From NCBI GenBank assembly GCA_002286715.1, contig NSJX01000041.1, positions 92,001 to 156,000 on the forward strand: a stretch of DNA of 64,000 bases, read 5' to 3'. Below, piece by piece: positions 1-10,964 of this stretch (positions within the stretch are counted from its first letter, which is position 1; the number at the start of each line of letters is the position of its first letter). The position numbers and the translations under genes are program-made. A model generated the notes under the pieces. The model was not told the origin of the DNA. It made no database searches and saw nothing but the letters and a program-made list of their open reading frames with translations. Origin of the DNA: Dentipellis sp. KUC8613. Lineage: Eukaryota; Basidiomycota; Agaricomycetes; Russulales; Hericiaceae.

Positions 1-580
1 AGGATCAACCCGCGGCAGCAAAGTCGCAGTACGCAGCCGCCTCGCGCGTGCCCCTCATCCAGTCGCCCAGCCTGCGCGTCCCGCGCCCCGTACGCTGCTC
101 CACTCCTGGTAGGCCATCCGGCACTGATAGCTAATTTGACGCAGGTCGAGATGCCCGCGGACATCCACCCGCTCCCTGACAGCGTGGCCGCATATGTACG
201 TCCAGCAGCTTCTGCGTCCGCGCGCTGAACCCGAGACCCCCTCGCACTCGCGCAGTTCGTCTACCCCTTCACGCTCGAGCCACACATCCTCATGCTCGAG
301 TCCTCGCGCCGCCAGACCATCGCCGCCCACGACGCCCGCCGCGAGGCGTACCTCAAGGCGCGCGAGGACGACAAGGAGCGGCGGCGGCGCGACGCGCTGC
401 GCCGGATCGCGCCTGGGTTCGAGCCCGCGGGCGGCTTGCTCGTGCCTGTGCGCGTCGGGTCCGCGGATGGGCATGCTGATCAGCATGCGGAGGGCGCAGT
501 GGCGGGCGCGGCTCCGAGGAAGGACGTCATGGACCATAATTGGCGGATCCGCTGGCGAAGCTCGAAGGAGCTGCGTCTTC
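1..580 (+). pseudogene. Broken duplicate of the small conserved gene at 12490-13149
   Basis: Positions 1 to about 577 align with 12548 to about 13116 at high identity, introns included. Exon pieces are about 3-89, 145-195 and 256 onward, and the introns at 90-144 and 196-255 match those of the intact copy. The frame is open until about 535. There a 2-nt insertion relative to the intact copy (after the codons for Met-Asp) shifts the frame, and similarity ends about 40 nt later, so the last residues and the original stop are lost. The 5' end lies outside the window, so an upstream start cannot be judged. It is most likely a partial segmental duplication that is decaying. A transcribed variant with a new C-terminus is possible but less likely. 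Confidence 0.75.
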
Positions 581-1150
581 TCGCCGCGCCGTCCGTCGTG
601 CGCATTGACGCGCTCGTTCCCGCTCGCCAGCAACACGTCTTGCGCGCGATACACGCACCACGCCCGGTGCAAAACCACCCTCCTGCGCGGAGATTCCGCA
701 CGTTTGCAATATTCAAGGTGACGACAAAGCCGCGCGGGCAGTCGAAACGACGCTGGAAGGAAAAACAGGTGAGTTTCCAATGCCCCGAGATTAATTCAAA
801 GTGTACCTACCGTTCCAGATAGTCTCTCGTGCCCTAGCCCGATTTTGCTTCTCTCGTGTTGCGCACCATAAAGCGCGTTCCACCCACGCCGCTCGCGCAA
901 TTTTGAATTCATTTTCTCTCTTCCCAGCCGCTCGCATATATGCGCATGCGCACGAGAACGGCGTCGCGAGCAGCATCATGAACGACGCTGCCTGCACTAT
1001 TCTCTGCCGTGCCGCACCCGTTTGCGGCGGTGTTCATCGTCTCTTCGCGTGTCCGTGTCGATGCTCGTCCACCAGACTCGCTAAGCGAGTCATACGGGTC
1101 GATTACGGCCTCGTTCTAGTGCACAAAGGTAGGCCTTCTGGAGATGAAAG

Positions 1151-1690
1151 GTGAGTTATAACCTAGGAAAACTATATCCTAGCTGTGCTCACCGTGTTCT
1201 CGCCGCTCACCCTCGGCCTCGTTCCCTCCAGGGCGCGCACGCATTGCGCAGTGTCTCGTGCAACGATCCGAGTAGCCTGCGCGGCCGCCGTGGTTCAGGA
1301 AGGCAGCGGCCCAAGCCATGCGCGCTGTCGGTAGCCTCGTGAACGGCTCCGACCATCCGCTCCGTCCACAGCCGCGTTCTCCATCTGCGACGGCGGTCGT
1401 CGTGTCAGCGCTCGTCTGCCGGATGCGCGAGTGACATTGTACGAGGCACCAGGCACTTGCGTCCTCGTTTGTATGCTTTGAGGTAGATATCTGGGAACAC
1501 AAGGTCAGTTTGACTCGAGGAAAAATCGTACTTTGATCGTACTGACCGTGTCGTTACTACGCACCATCGCCCTCGCACGCTTGCGAGGACCCACATCCAG
1601 GCCCGCATTGTGCAGTTTCTCGCGCGCAGTAACACTAGCCTGCGCGACCGTCGTACTTCAGGAAGGCGGAGGCCCAGGCAACGCATGCCA
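1151..1690 (+). repeat. Two diverged direct repeats, about 355-nt period, each with an intron-like start
   Basis: Unit 1 (about 1150-1318) and unit 2 (about 1502-1681) are similar along their length. Each begins with a donor (GGTGAGT or GGTCAGT), is followed by a CTCACCGTG or CTGACCGTG branch-like site, then a shared GCATTG(C/T)GCAGT(G/T)TCTCG stretch, and ends in a TTCAGGAAGGC...CCCA(A/G)GC block. The end block recurs in inverted orientation at 8897-8920 and 9088-9112. Confidence 0.65.
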
Positions 1691-4000
1691 CGCTCGCTCC
1701 CTCGAGTCCTGGCCCCTCACCCTCTCGTGTGCCGTCTGCGCAGCTATTTGGTACGTCCTTCTCGGTCTTCGATTCTTTATCCGGCGATGGTACAGACGGC
1801 ACTGGAGACGCTCGTGCACGCGATCCATGTGCCGACGCGGGTTCGCAACACGCGGAGGCGGTCGAGGCGTCGTCATCCGTCGTTAGGGAGACGGCGAAGT
1901 GAGTGCGCAGGTGCCGCAGCAATTGGGCGCGGGCGGGGATGAGGGGTCGTTCAAGTGGGATTTTGGTGAGACATGCCATGAGCCGGACACGCGCATGCTC
2001 GTGACGTGCGCATGCAGGTAAATCCGGTCTTTTTAGATACCTGCAGCAAAACACGAATGGATCAGTATGTCAATGAAGACGTTGGTGGGCGGCAAGAAGA
2101 GCGACGAGCCTTGGTGAGTGACCGACAGTCATATATACTGCGTGCCCATTCGAGACGCCGCACGCGCCAACCCCTTGGGTTCGTGGCGTGCAAGTTCGCC
2201 GCGTGGCATCCGACGCTCCCAGCTGCCTCTCACCACTGCGAACTGCATTGCGCGTTCGTGCTCTTGCGTCAGGGCACGACGACTGGCTGTGTTCTCTTAT
2301 TCGCGGATGTAGCGTCTAGCGGCGCCGGGGTGGACCGCCTGAGGTGTCGGTCTCGCAGGCATCGACAAAATGGGCGAAAGCCACTTTCGCCACGGTCTAC
2401 GCCCTCAATCAACCGCGTCAAGACATTCGAGATCTGTGACCGTCAATGAAGATCAGGTAAATACTCGATTTCTCAATGATTGAAAACGGACTTACCTTGA
2501 GTCTATAGAGCTCCAGTCGCGTAGCAAGTTCAAAAATGTGTGGGAGTCTCCCAGTAGAAAGGTCCGGCCGGCAACGACGCCCTCGCATTCAACACTACCC
2601 GGGTCTCTCCTCTCAGCCAGTGCCGGCCGCGGGCGGTCAAATGGAGTGGGAGGTCTACAAGCCTCGGGGTTGCGTGTCAGAGGCCACGCAAGTGTAAAAG
2701 AGCGCGATGATGGGATCTTGCGTCGAAGGTGCGTCGAGCAGCGCGCGTTGTTGAGCGGCTGCCGCGTTGCTAACCCATTTCTCCGCAATCTCACAGTGTC
2801 GCCGTCGCTCGCAGGGCCACGAATCAGCGCCAACGACACCCAGAGCGACACCGAAGAGCTGCTCGGCGCCGTCTTCCACCGCACTTTCAGACAAAACAAC
2901 ATGATGGGACCCGAGTCACCCTTCCGGAGCCCGACTCGTCGACACATCTCGCCTCGACCAGTCGACTCGCAAGCCGGGCGAATCACCAGCACTACGCGAA
3001 ATGAAAGTGCCGAGTCAGTCCGCGACCTCGCCAACGACGGCCTCTTCCTGTGCGGGCGCCGTCCATCGGAGACGATGGCAAACAATTTGGTTCTGCCGCC
3101 GCTGTCCTCGCAGGAGAACGTCCTGCGCCTCCTATGCCAGCTGCAACACAGCCGCACGCTCATCGGTGACGGCGCGGACGGTCATACAACCCGCCTCTAC
3201 CGCCGTTGCGCCAATGACACAGCATTTACTTAACAAACCATCCCTAACAATCTCACAGCAACGGCGGGTCTCATCGAAAAATCGCCGCCGGCACGCGGTC
3301 GCGCTGCCCTGCAGGCGAGCTCTCAGGGTCAGCACCTTACGGTCCGAGAACACGGCCCGAGCCCTACACCGACCGTCTTCAAGAGTCCCAACGACACACA
3401 AACCAATGCCTTCGTGATGCGCGAATGCAAGGCCATCTCTGAGACGTCTCGGCATGCACCCACCTGCCGGTACTTGCCCGTGCTCGCGATCTATAAACGC
3501 CCCAAGCCTCGCAAAGACGCCCTCAAAAGGCGTTCCACCGACTAGTCTAGCTAGACCAGAACGCATGCGGCACTCCGAGCAAGTCCATAACATACCGTCT
3601 AGCATTGGCGGACGTGCTGTCCGCTCGCGAGAGCTGTGTTGCATGAATACGACGGCGAGGATTGGCTCTTTCGCATGAAGTAATGGAGCTGCGCAAGAAC
3701 GGGTTCCCGCCGAAGAAACCAGAAGGTCAGGCTTTCGATCGCGTCTGCAAACCATCTAGCTTACCGGCATTCCATACGGTAGCCTCGTACCCGACTCCGT
3801 CTATGGGATCCGCACGCAGACGCACATGCAACGGGGGCAAAGAGAAAAACAAAAACAAAGTTAGCAATGGTGTAGAGTCCTACAGAGTACGAGAACTGAC
3901 CTTTGTGTCGTTTTCAGCACCCGCAAACCCGGCGCACGTCCAGTCCGACCCTTCGCGAGAATAAATGATCTATAACGTCAGATGAACAAAGTGTGGACAC

Positions 4001-4777
4001 ACCTTCCACTATCGCAACACGCAACTTCCAGCCCCCATCTCCCGCAGGTGGATGCCCGACAGACAGTAGACGGCGGCGCACGCGCGAGATGACCTAATTT
4101 TTCACAGTAACAACAGAGGTCAGTAATAAAGCACGCCCACACCAACTGCGAGACTCACCTGCGCGCTCTACGCCGTTTCCCTAGTCCTACAGCACCGAAC
4201 TGCTCGGTGCAGGACGAACAAATCCGACAATCACACACAAAGAACACTCAACTGAGGAACAGACAGACATACCTTCCACTATCGCAACACGCAACTTCCG
4301 TCTCCCGTCTCCCAGCAGAGACAGGACAATTGGCGGAACACGACGGCGCGAGCGCGGGGAGCGCGGGACGCTCTGGCTTCACATATCAAAATCTGAGGTC
4401 AGTCGTACTGTACGCCAACAGCTACTCGAAGACTGACCTCCATGCCATTGACCCGGCCCGACAGTATACATGCCCGGCGCACGAACTGAAATGTGAGACC
4501 GGCGCGCAACTATGTCAACGACAGGCACCATTGAATAAAAGAGACGACAGACGTACCTTCCACTATCGCAACACGCAACTTCCGTCTCCCGTCTCCCCTA
4601 GTCAACCCTACCACCACGTGGTGTCCCCCTGCGCGATCTTGAGCTCAGCCTCGGTGTCAGAGGGTGCATCTGGGTCGTCCGGTGACGACGGACGGCCCAG
4701 CCACTACACTGCATTGCAGTAAGTAACAGAAATCACGGATGAGATGATAGACTTACCCACCTTCCACTATCGCAACA
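4001..4777 (+). repeat. Four copies of a 29-nt motif that sits at intron 3' ends
   Basis: A 29-nt motif starting ACCTTCCACTATCGCAACA occurs identically at 4001-4029, 4271-4299 and 4555-4583, and for its first 19 nt at 4759-4777. The spacings are 270, 284 and 204 nt. The first three copies are followed by a pyrimidine-rich run and a CAG or TAG. The fourth ends itself in ACAG and closes a plausible 59-nt intron (4719-4777). Between copies lie further intron-like segments, 4119-4192 and 4398-4464, which resemble each other. The unit is therefore a tandem repeat of roughly 275 nt containing splice-like signals. Confidence 0.75.
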
Positions 4778-5690
4778 GACATGGCTTCCTTCTCCGTTGC
4801 TTACCTTGTTGACTGCACTTGTACAGCAACAAGGAGACTACTGGTGGTCCCAGTCGTACAGAGGGTAAAATGGTAGATTAGAGGCTTAGGAGACGACGGA
4901 GGCAGGGGAGGCGGGGGAGACAGAGTCCATGTGCACAGAGAGAGCCAGAGAGGTTCTTATGGTGCTGGTGACGGGCATCCTGCCCCGATGTCCGTGCGCA
5001 CGTCCATGCCATAGGGCATCAGCAAATAATCTATGCCATATCATGAGCCCTGTAACAACCTTAGCGAGTGGGAATCCCGGATGAAATGAGCCAAGCGACG
5101 CGCGGAGACAGCAGAAGATCCGCCTTTGACGCGAATGCTTGGCATCCTCTGGTGCACAGAAATATGCTCTTGCTCTGGAAATCCTCCGAGTCCGTCCCTC
5201 TGTCCTACTTGCCATGTACTAGTAGTATTCAGAATCAATAATTCAGATGTGTGCAAGGGAGTCCGAAAAGTGAGAGGGCAGACAGAATTTGACTACACTG
5301 CTATCTTGCTTCAGAGACTAATTTGAAGTGTCCGATCTGCACCCGAGCAAGTGTCTGATGTCAGGACGTGGCAACGATGCTGATGCAGCGAGTTGCCAGC
5401 AACACTAGTGTGCTCGACCGGATTTAGCAGCCTGGCCGTAGCTCCAAATAACTGTTAGCTTGCAGCTCGGCACCCTGTGGGTCTTTCTGAACAAAAAAAG
5501 AACATCATATGAGCAGAGTATTGGTAGGCTTTGCATGCAAAGTTTCATGAGATTCCGAGGTCAGACGGAGGCAGGGGAGCTAGAATACGGATCAATAAAT
5601 GTAGAAAAGTAGACAGGCCGCGAGATGTGGCTTTAGTCCCAAGTGTCATTTCCGTCGCTATCTCCCACAATCAAACACTTTGAAATTCCG

Positions 5691-6987
5691 GTGAGTCACC
5701 CTATCATGTTGCTTCAATTGAATTTTGACTCACAATATCTCCTAGGTTGCATCAAAGGTAGTAAATCCTTGTCCCGGGCACAGTGAGCATGGAATTGCTT
5801 GTAGCCGTCTTCGGCCAAGTCTGGGATGCACCAAATCCATGCCCCATGCTCTATACTTGCCTGTCCTGAAGGACTCAATATCAGGCTTCTCCTTGAGTAG
5901 TACTGCTCATTTCCGATACGTGAATTTTTGGAGGACCACAAAGGCTCTGTATTCTCTTGTTCGAAGGTAAAGCACCTCCAGGGATAGCATTCGGAAGATA
6001 CGTACAGCGTCTGCTATGTTAAACGTAAATCAGACAATGGGCCTCGCTTACCGGAATGTCGCGCTAGCGTGACACCGGCGCCCGGAGGAACAGTGCGGCC
6101 CCTGCACGTGTCCCTGTCCTTATATCCTGGGCCTCCCACAGTCGGCTAGGTCCCCTTTCCGCCAATGTCCCCCTACCCTCCCTCCTGCAAGTAGCAGTCC
6201 CCCCCTGGTATGTCCAGGCTCCCATTATGCAACAGAACCGAGATCAGTCCTGGCTGGCTTGTTTTGCGGGTCCCACGCAATGATGTTCGCTGTCGTTTCC
6301 ATGTCGTTGGTTCGTTCGTTCAGTCCCTGCGTTAGATTTCATACTGACGGATGGGTTAGCGTTGCAGGAGAGCACACCACTGGCATTATGAGTCACAGCA
6401 CCAGCCTGCATGCTGCTTCATGCTGCCCTCGGGCCTACGGCATCGCCGTCCCTGTGCACACGAAGAATCAGTACAGAAATCATCTTGCCTCACCGGATGC
6501 ACACTGTCCCGTCCCGCAGACTACCCTCGCGGGACGTAATCGCACTGCGCGCGCGGAAGTAGATCCGTGTTGACGTCGCGGACTCCATCCTTCCATCACC
6601 CTCTCGTCCCGCCGACTGATTACCATCGCCAGACCTTGCTGCAACACGAATCAGCTCCCGCAGATGTGGATCTTGGTGTACGGCGACTCACCGTCGTGCT
6701 CGACTATGCCTGTTCGCGCGAGGCTCGCGTGTCCCAGCATGCCTCGTTCCTCGTCCTCCCGCCGCCGCTCCTCAATTCACCGACAACACCCTGAACGTAG
6801 AACGATGCGCCCAGAATGCGCGACGAGCCAGCCCTACATTGCCGTCGTCATTCTCCGTGCGCCACCCCCGCATCTCGACGCAAGGACCTCCCTGCTAACG
6901 ACACGATCCGCCTTTCCTCCTCGTTCTCCCATCTCCGCCCGCCCTCATCTCCCGTGCAACGAGCCGGCTGCATTGGCTTCCCCACAA
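5691..6987. other. Intergenic, no gene recognised
   Basis: One more intron-like segment is seen at 5691-5744 (GTGAGT donor, CTCAC branch, CCTAG acceptor). Open frames at 6259-6573 and 6567-6996 show no domain and have low-complexity composition. I see no RNA gene. Confidence 0.4.
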
Positions 6988-7825
6988 CCCCGATAAGCGC
7001 CCGAGACGCGCTCCAGAAAAACCGGATTTCGGCCCCGCGGCGAGCGGCCTACCGCTGCCCTAGGTCATTCTAGCGTTGTTCGTGCGCCGCCGTCGCGAGG
7101 AGCTGCGCGCAGCGCAGCGACCGCGCGAGGGTGGCCTCGCACGTGCGGGCGACGTCGTGCACTCCTGCTCCCGCCCCTGCTCCCAGCCAGCCTCCCGCTC
7201 GCGATTCCGGCGCGTCTGGAGGCCGTCATTCTGTCCTCCCCAGAATCCCAATAAGCGCCCAAAATGCGCCCCAGGAAAACCGGATTTCGGCCCCGCGGCG
7301 AGCGGCCTACGGCTGCCCTAGGGCATTCTGATGTTGTTCGTGCGCTGCCGTCGCGAGGAGTTGCGCGTAGCGCAGCGACCGCGCGAGGGCGGCGCGTGCG
7401 CGTGCTCTCGCTGCCGTTCTCCGCCCCGCCTGGAGCCTGTCGCTCTTTCATTTCAACGGGAACTTGAAGTGGAAGACGCACCTCAAGAAATTGGGATCTC
7501 GGCCCTGCGGCGAGCGGCCTACAGTTCCCCAGAGCATTCCAACGTAGTCTGCGCGCTGCCATCGCGAGGAGCTGCGCGCAGCGCAGCGACGGCGCGTGCG
7601 CGTGCTCCTTTTCGCCCTCTCCACCTCCGCCCCATCCGCATGATTTCCTACGCGTCCAGCCCGCCCCGAACGCGCCAATAAGCGCCCATATGGGCACCTG
7701 AAAAAACGGGATTTCGGCCCCGCGGCGAGCGGCCTACAGCTGCTGTAGGGCAATCCATCGTCGTTGTCCGCGGGCCGCTGGGGCGAGGAGCTGCGTGTAG
7801 CGCAGCGACGAGGCGTGCGCGGCGG
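6988..7825 (+). repeat. GC-rich tandem array, four units
   Basis: Four diverged units start near 6988, 7247, 7480 and 7675. The shared core reads AATAAGCGCCC (copies 1, 2 and 4), then GATTTCGGCCCCGCGGCGAG, a CGGCCTAC block, a short variable part, and a GCGAGGAGCTGCGCG...GCGCAGCGAC block. The unit is about 130-150 nt, separated by unrelated spacers of 60-110 nt. Long open frames on both strands here only reflect the GC-rich repeat. The interrupted layout differs from a simple satellite and could be pieces of a larger element. Confidence 0.75.
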
Positions 7826-10089
7826 TCGGCGTGCGTGCACGGGACAAGCGCGGAACGAACCCGTGGCTTCCAGGATGTCCTGGCGGGGAGCGCACGTTAG
7901 GGGAAGAGCATGAACAATCCATCAGGTGGATGGACCGGGTGCTCACCTGGGTGCAATACAGGCCGCAGGCGTTGCAGTTGAGCTCGTCGTTGAGCCCGCT
8001 GTGTGCGTTTGGCGGGGGTTGTGCGGGGGTTGGGGAGACAGGTGTGGTGGGGAGGGCGGGCGCAAAGAGACTGTTTGCGGAAACCACGGTGAGCACGAGT
8101 TCGAGCTGCGAGAACGGGTTGTACTCACCATTTCGTAGATTCTTCGCTCCTTCTCTCCCGCCTGTCCTCGTCGTCCGCCCTCACGCATCGCCCTGCGAGT
8201 GCCACGCGATGTGCACGCGACTTCAGGAGCGACAGAATTTATCATGGATGCCTGGAAACATCCCGGTGAGTCCCCTGCGAGTCATTCTATGCTTTGGGGA
8301 CTCACCTATTGCATTGAATCATGCTAGGGCCGCTGTGTGGCGTCGTCTAGCACATGCGTCGGCGAGCGCGTGTCTTGTGCGCTCGCGTTTGTCTGCTGCC
8401 GCAACGTCGGCTTTGAGTCGGAGGCGAGGACAACGGCTGCGAAGAAAACCATTGGTGAGTGTCATATTTAGCCGAATCGAAATGGCAGTGTAGCTTAGGA
8501 TTTGCGTGCAGGCTCTCTGCTGACGCACGAGAACGCTCGAACGTGCCGTTGGACGCCGTTCACGAAGGCGCGTGACCGCAAGGCTGTGGTGGGACTCCCA
8601 AGGCGAGCGCGGCTACTGCGCACGCGCCCCACCACGTGGCCGACGCCGACTTGCGGGCAACGCTGTTCCGGCGATTGGCACGTCGCGGACTTGGTGCATC
8701 CAGCGCGCGGGGTGCGAGTAGACGAATCTGGAGGCAAAATGATACGTGAGTACATCAGAAATCGAATGAAGATGCTCTAACTCACCTTTTGTTCCCAGTT
8801 CCACCGTCCCGCGATGTGCGTGCACGGCTCACCCCTCGCCCTGATCCTCGCGAGCTGGCCTCCAAGCTCCTTCAGTCGCAGTGGACGCGGCGCAGACGCT
8901 TGGGCCGCCGCCTTCCTGAACTGCCGCGGCTGGGCGCAGAGTCGGGTGGGCGGGACAGCAGCTGAAACACAATAAGTATGGCCAAAATGTGATTTTCGTT
9001 GGCTGAAACTCACCAGCTCTGTGTGCTAGGCGACCGCCGAGCGTACAAAAACGCGTGTGCGCGCGTCGTAAACGCGATTGTCCGCGGATGCTTGGGCCGC
9101 CGCCTTCCTGAAACGGCGGGGCTGGGCCAAATTCGCGGTATTGTGGGTTTCGCGCGCGATGTTGGGCGAGTGGGGCGGCAGTCGAACACTAAAACGCGGT
9201 GAGTACAGTCATGATCGATTTTTGTAGGCTCGAAACTCACGATTTCGCGCGCCAGGCGGCGGACGGCCGAGCATACACTCGTGCGCGTGCCTTGGACGAC
9301 GCGTTTTTGCTGTTCCCGCAGAAAAGCGCAGGTGGAGGGACGCAGTGGCGACGTGATTGGTGGTGGAGAAGGGGGGAGTGTGACTGGGGACTTGTAGGTT
9401 TGGAATTTGCGGGTAGAATGTGCGGGTGAGGCGCGAACGGGGGATACGAGCGACGGAGCTTGATGTGTGAGCGCGAGACGGCGCACAGAGCGTCAGAAAG
9501 CGCGTTTTGAAGGCGTTGAAGCGGGCTTGACGAGCTGAAAGTCGCCTTGAAGTGATTTTGAAGCGGGACTACAAAAGCGCGTGAAGGCGCGTAAGCAGCG
9601 GCTAGAACTGCCTTGTAGCAAGTGGGGACTGGATGTAGCCCTTCAGCCCGTAAAAAGACGACTTTCCTCCCGCTTTGTCTGCGGTACTTGCAACGCAATG
9701 CAGTCGCGAGGAGTCCGCAGGACACGGCGGCAAACGGCGACGGCACGAGGGCGAGACTCGGAGCGCACAAGTTGGCCCAAGTGCAAGTCGGCGCAGCACA
9801 GTCGGATGGACACCACGAGTCGCAGCGAAACGACGCCGACTCACAGACAGGCGCAGAGCTTGCAATCGCAGCGACAGACGTCGAATGCCAGTCGAGTCCA
9901 TCGCGTCGCGCGTCAGAGACCTCGAGGCTCGAGGACAGCACCGGCAATTTGGCGGGCCTCGATGCGCATGCGGCCCGAATCGGGCAACTCGCCTGCTCGT
10001 CTCCACTCACGCCCACGCGACACAGGCGTGCGCCTTCTCCTCCTCCTTTTCCACCCGAAATACACTCCCCATTTGATCCCGTCGACTGC
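7826..10089. other. Gene-poor region with repeated exon-like and intron-like modules
   Basis: No lasting protein is seen. On the plus strand there are intron-like segments beginning near 8091, 8264, 8455, 8743 and 9198, each with GTGAGT/GTGAGC and a following CTCAC-type branch and AG. Exon-like blocks after the acceptors near 9029 and 9257 resemble each other (both run GCG, GCCGAGC, TACA). From about 9480 the DNA is unique sequence up to the assembly gap. A long open frame crossing the gap is an artefact of undetermined bases. Confidence 0.45.
8897..9112 (+). repeat. Two copies of a 24-nt block, inverted relative to those at 1.3 and 1.65 kb
   Basis: GCTTGGGCCGCCGCCTTCCT occurs at about 8899-8918 and again from about 9090, 191 nt further on. 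Its reverse complement, slightly diverged, is at 1294-1317 and 1655-1679. In translation all four give a similar Ala-Trp-Ala-(Ala/Ser)-Ala-Phe-Leu stretch, yet none lies in a recognisable gene. The pairs at the two ends of the gene-poor region therefore face opposite ways. Confidence 0.65.
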
Positions 10090-10964
10090 NNNNNNNNNNN
10101 NNNNNNNNNNNNNNNNNNNNNNNNNNNNNNNNNNNNNNNNNNNNNNNNNNNNNNNNNNNNNNNNNNNNNNNNNNNNNNNNNNNNNNNNNNNNNNNNNNNN
10201 NNNNNNNNNNNNNNNNNNNNNNNNNNNNNNNNNNNNNNNNNNNNNNNNNNNNNNNNNNNNNNNNNNNNNNNNNNNNNNNNNNNNNNNNNNNNNNNNNNNN
10301 NNNNNNNNNNNNNNNNNNNNNNNNNNNNNNNNNNNNNNNNNNNNNNNNNNNNNNNNNNNNNNNNNNNNNNNNNNNNNNNNNNNNNNNNNNNNNNNNNNNN
10401 NNNNNNNNNNNNNNNNNNNNNNNNNNNNNNNNNNNNNNNNNNNNNNNNNNNNNNNNNNNNNNNNNNNNNNNNNNNNNNNNNNNNNNNNNNNNNNNNNNNN
10501 NNNNNNNNNNNNNNNNNNNNNNNNNNNNNNNNNNNNNNNNNNNNNNNNNNNNNNNNNNNNNNNNNNNNNNNNNNNNNNNNNNNNNNNNNNNNNNNNNNNN
10601 NNNNNNNNNNNNNNNNNNNNNNNNNNNNNNNNNNNNNNNNNNNNNNNNNNNNNNNNNNNNNNNNNNNNNNNNNNNNNNNNNNNNNNNNNNNNNNNNNNNN
10701 NNNNNNNNNNNNNNNNNNNNNNNNNNNNNNNNNNNNNNNNNNNNNNNNNNNNNNNNNNNNNNNNNNNNNNNNNNNNNNNNNNNNNNNNNNNNNNNNNNNN
10801 NNNNNNNNNNNNNNNNNNNNNNNNNNNNNNNNNNNNNNNNNNNNNNNNNNNNNNNNNNNNNNNNNNNNNNNNNNNNNNNNNNNNNNNNNNNNNNNNNNNN
10901 NNNNNNNNNNNNNNNNNNNNNNNNNNNNNNNNNNNNNNNNNNNNNNNNNNNNNNNNNNNNNNNN
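10090..10964. other. Assembly gap (875 undetermined bases)
   Basis: A run of N. The true length and content are unknown. It lies at the edge of the repeat-rich region, consistent with a repeat that could not be assembled. Confidence 1.

Larger units (their letters stand above)
581..5690. other. Gene-poor region with intron-like segments and repeats
   Basis: No reading frame here looks like a real protein. Open frames exist on both strands (for example around 2490-3230) but have no recognisable domain and overlap each other. What stands out are well-formed intron-like segments every few hundred bases on the plus strand: a strong donor, a CTNAC-type branch site and a YAG acceptor 50-80 nt later. 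Examples are 769-818, 1151-1231, 4119-4192, 4398-4464 and 4719-4777. Several lie inside repeat units described separately. The region may be the remains of a multi-exon gene or element, or a spliced noncoding transcript. Nothing in the sequence decides between these. Confidence 0.5.

Noticed and set aside
2492..3233. Overlapping open frames of 223 and 231 codons on opposite strands
   Set aside because: No domain, no usable codon pattern, and intron-like signals fall inside them.
7065..7697. Minus-strand open frame of 210 codons
   Set aside because: It is the translation of the GC-rich tandem array and has no domain.
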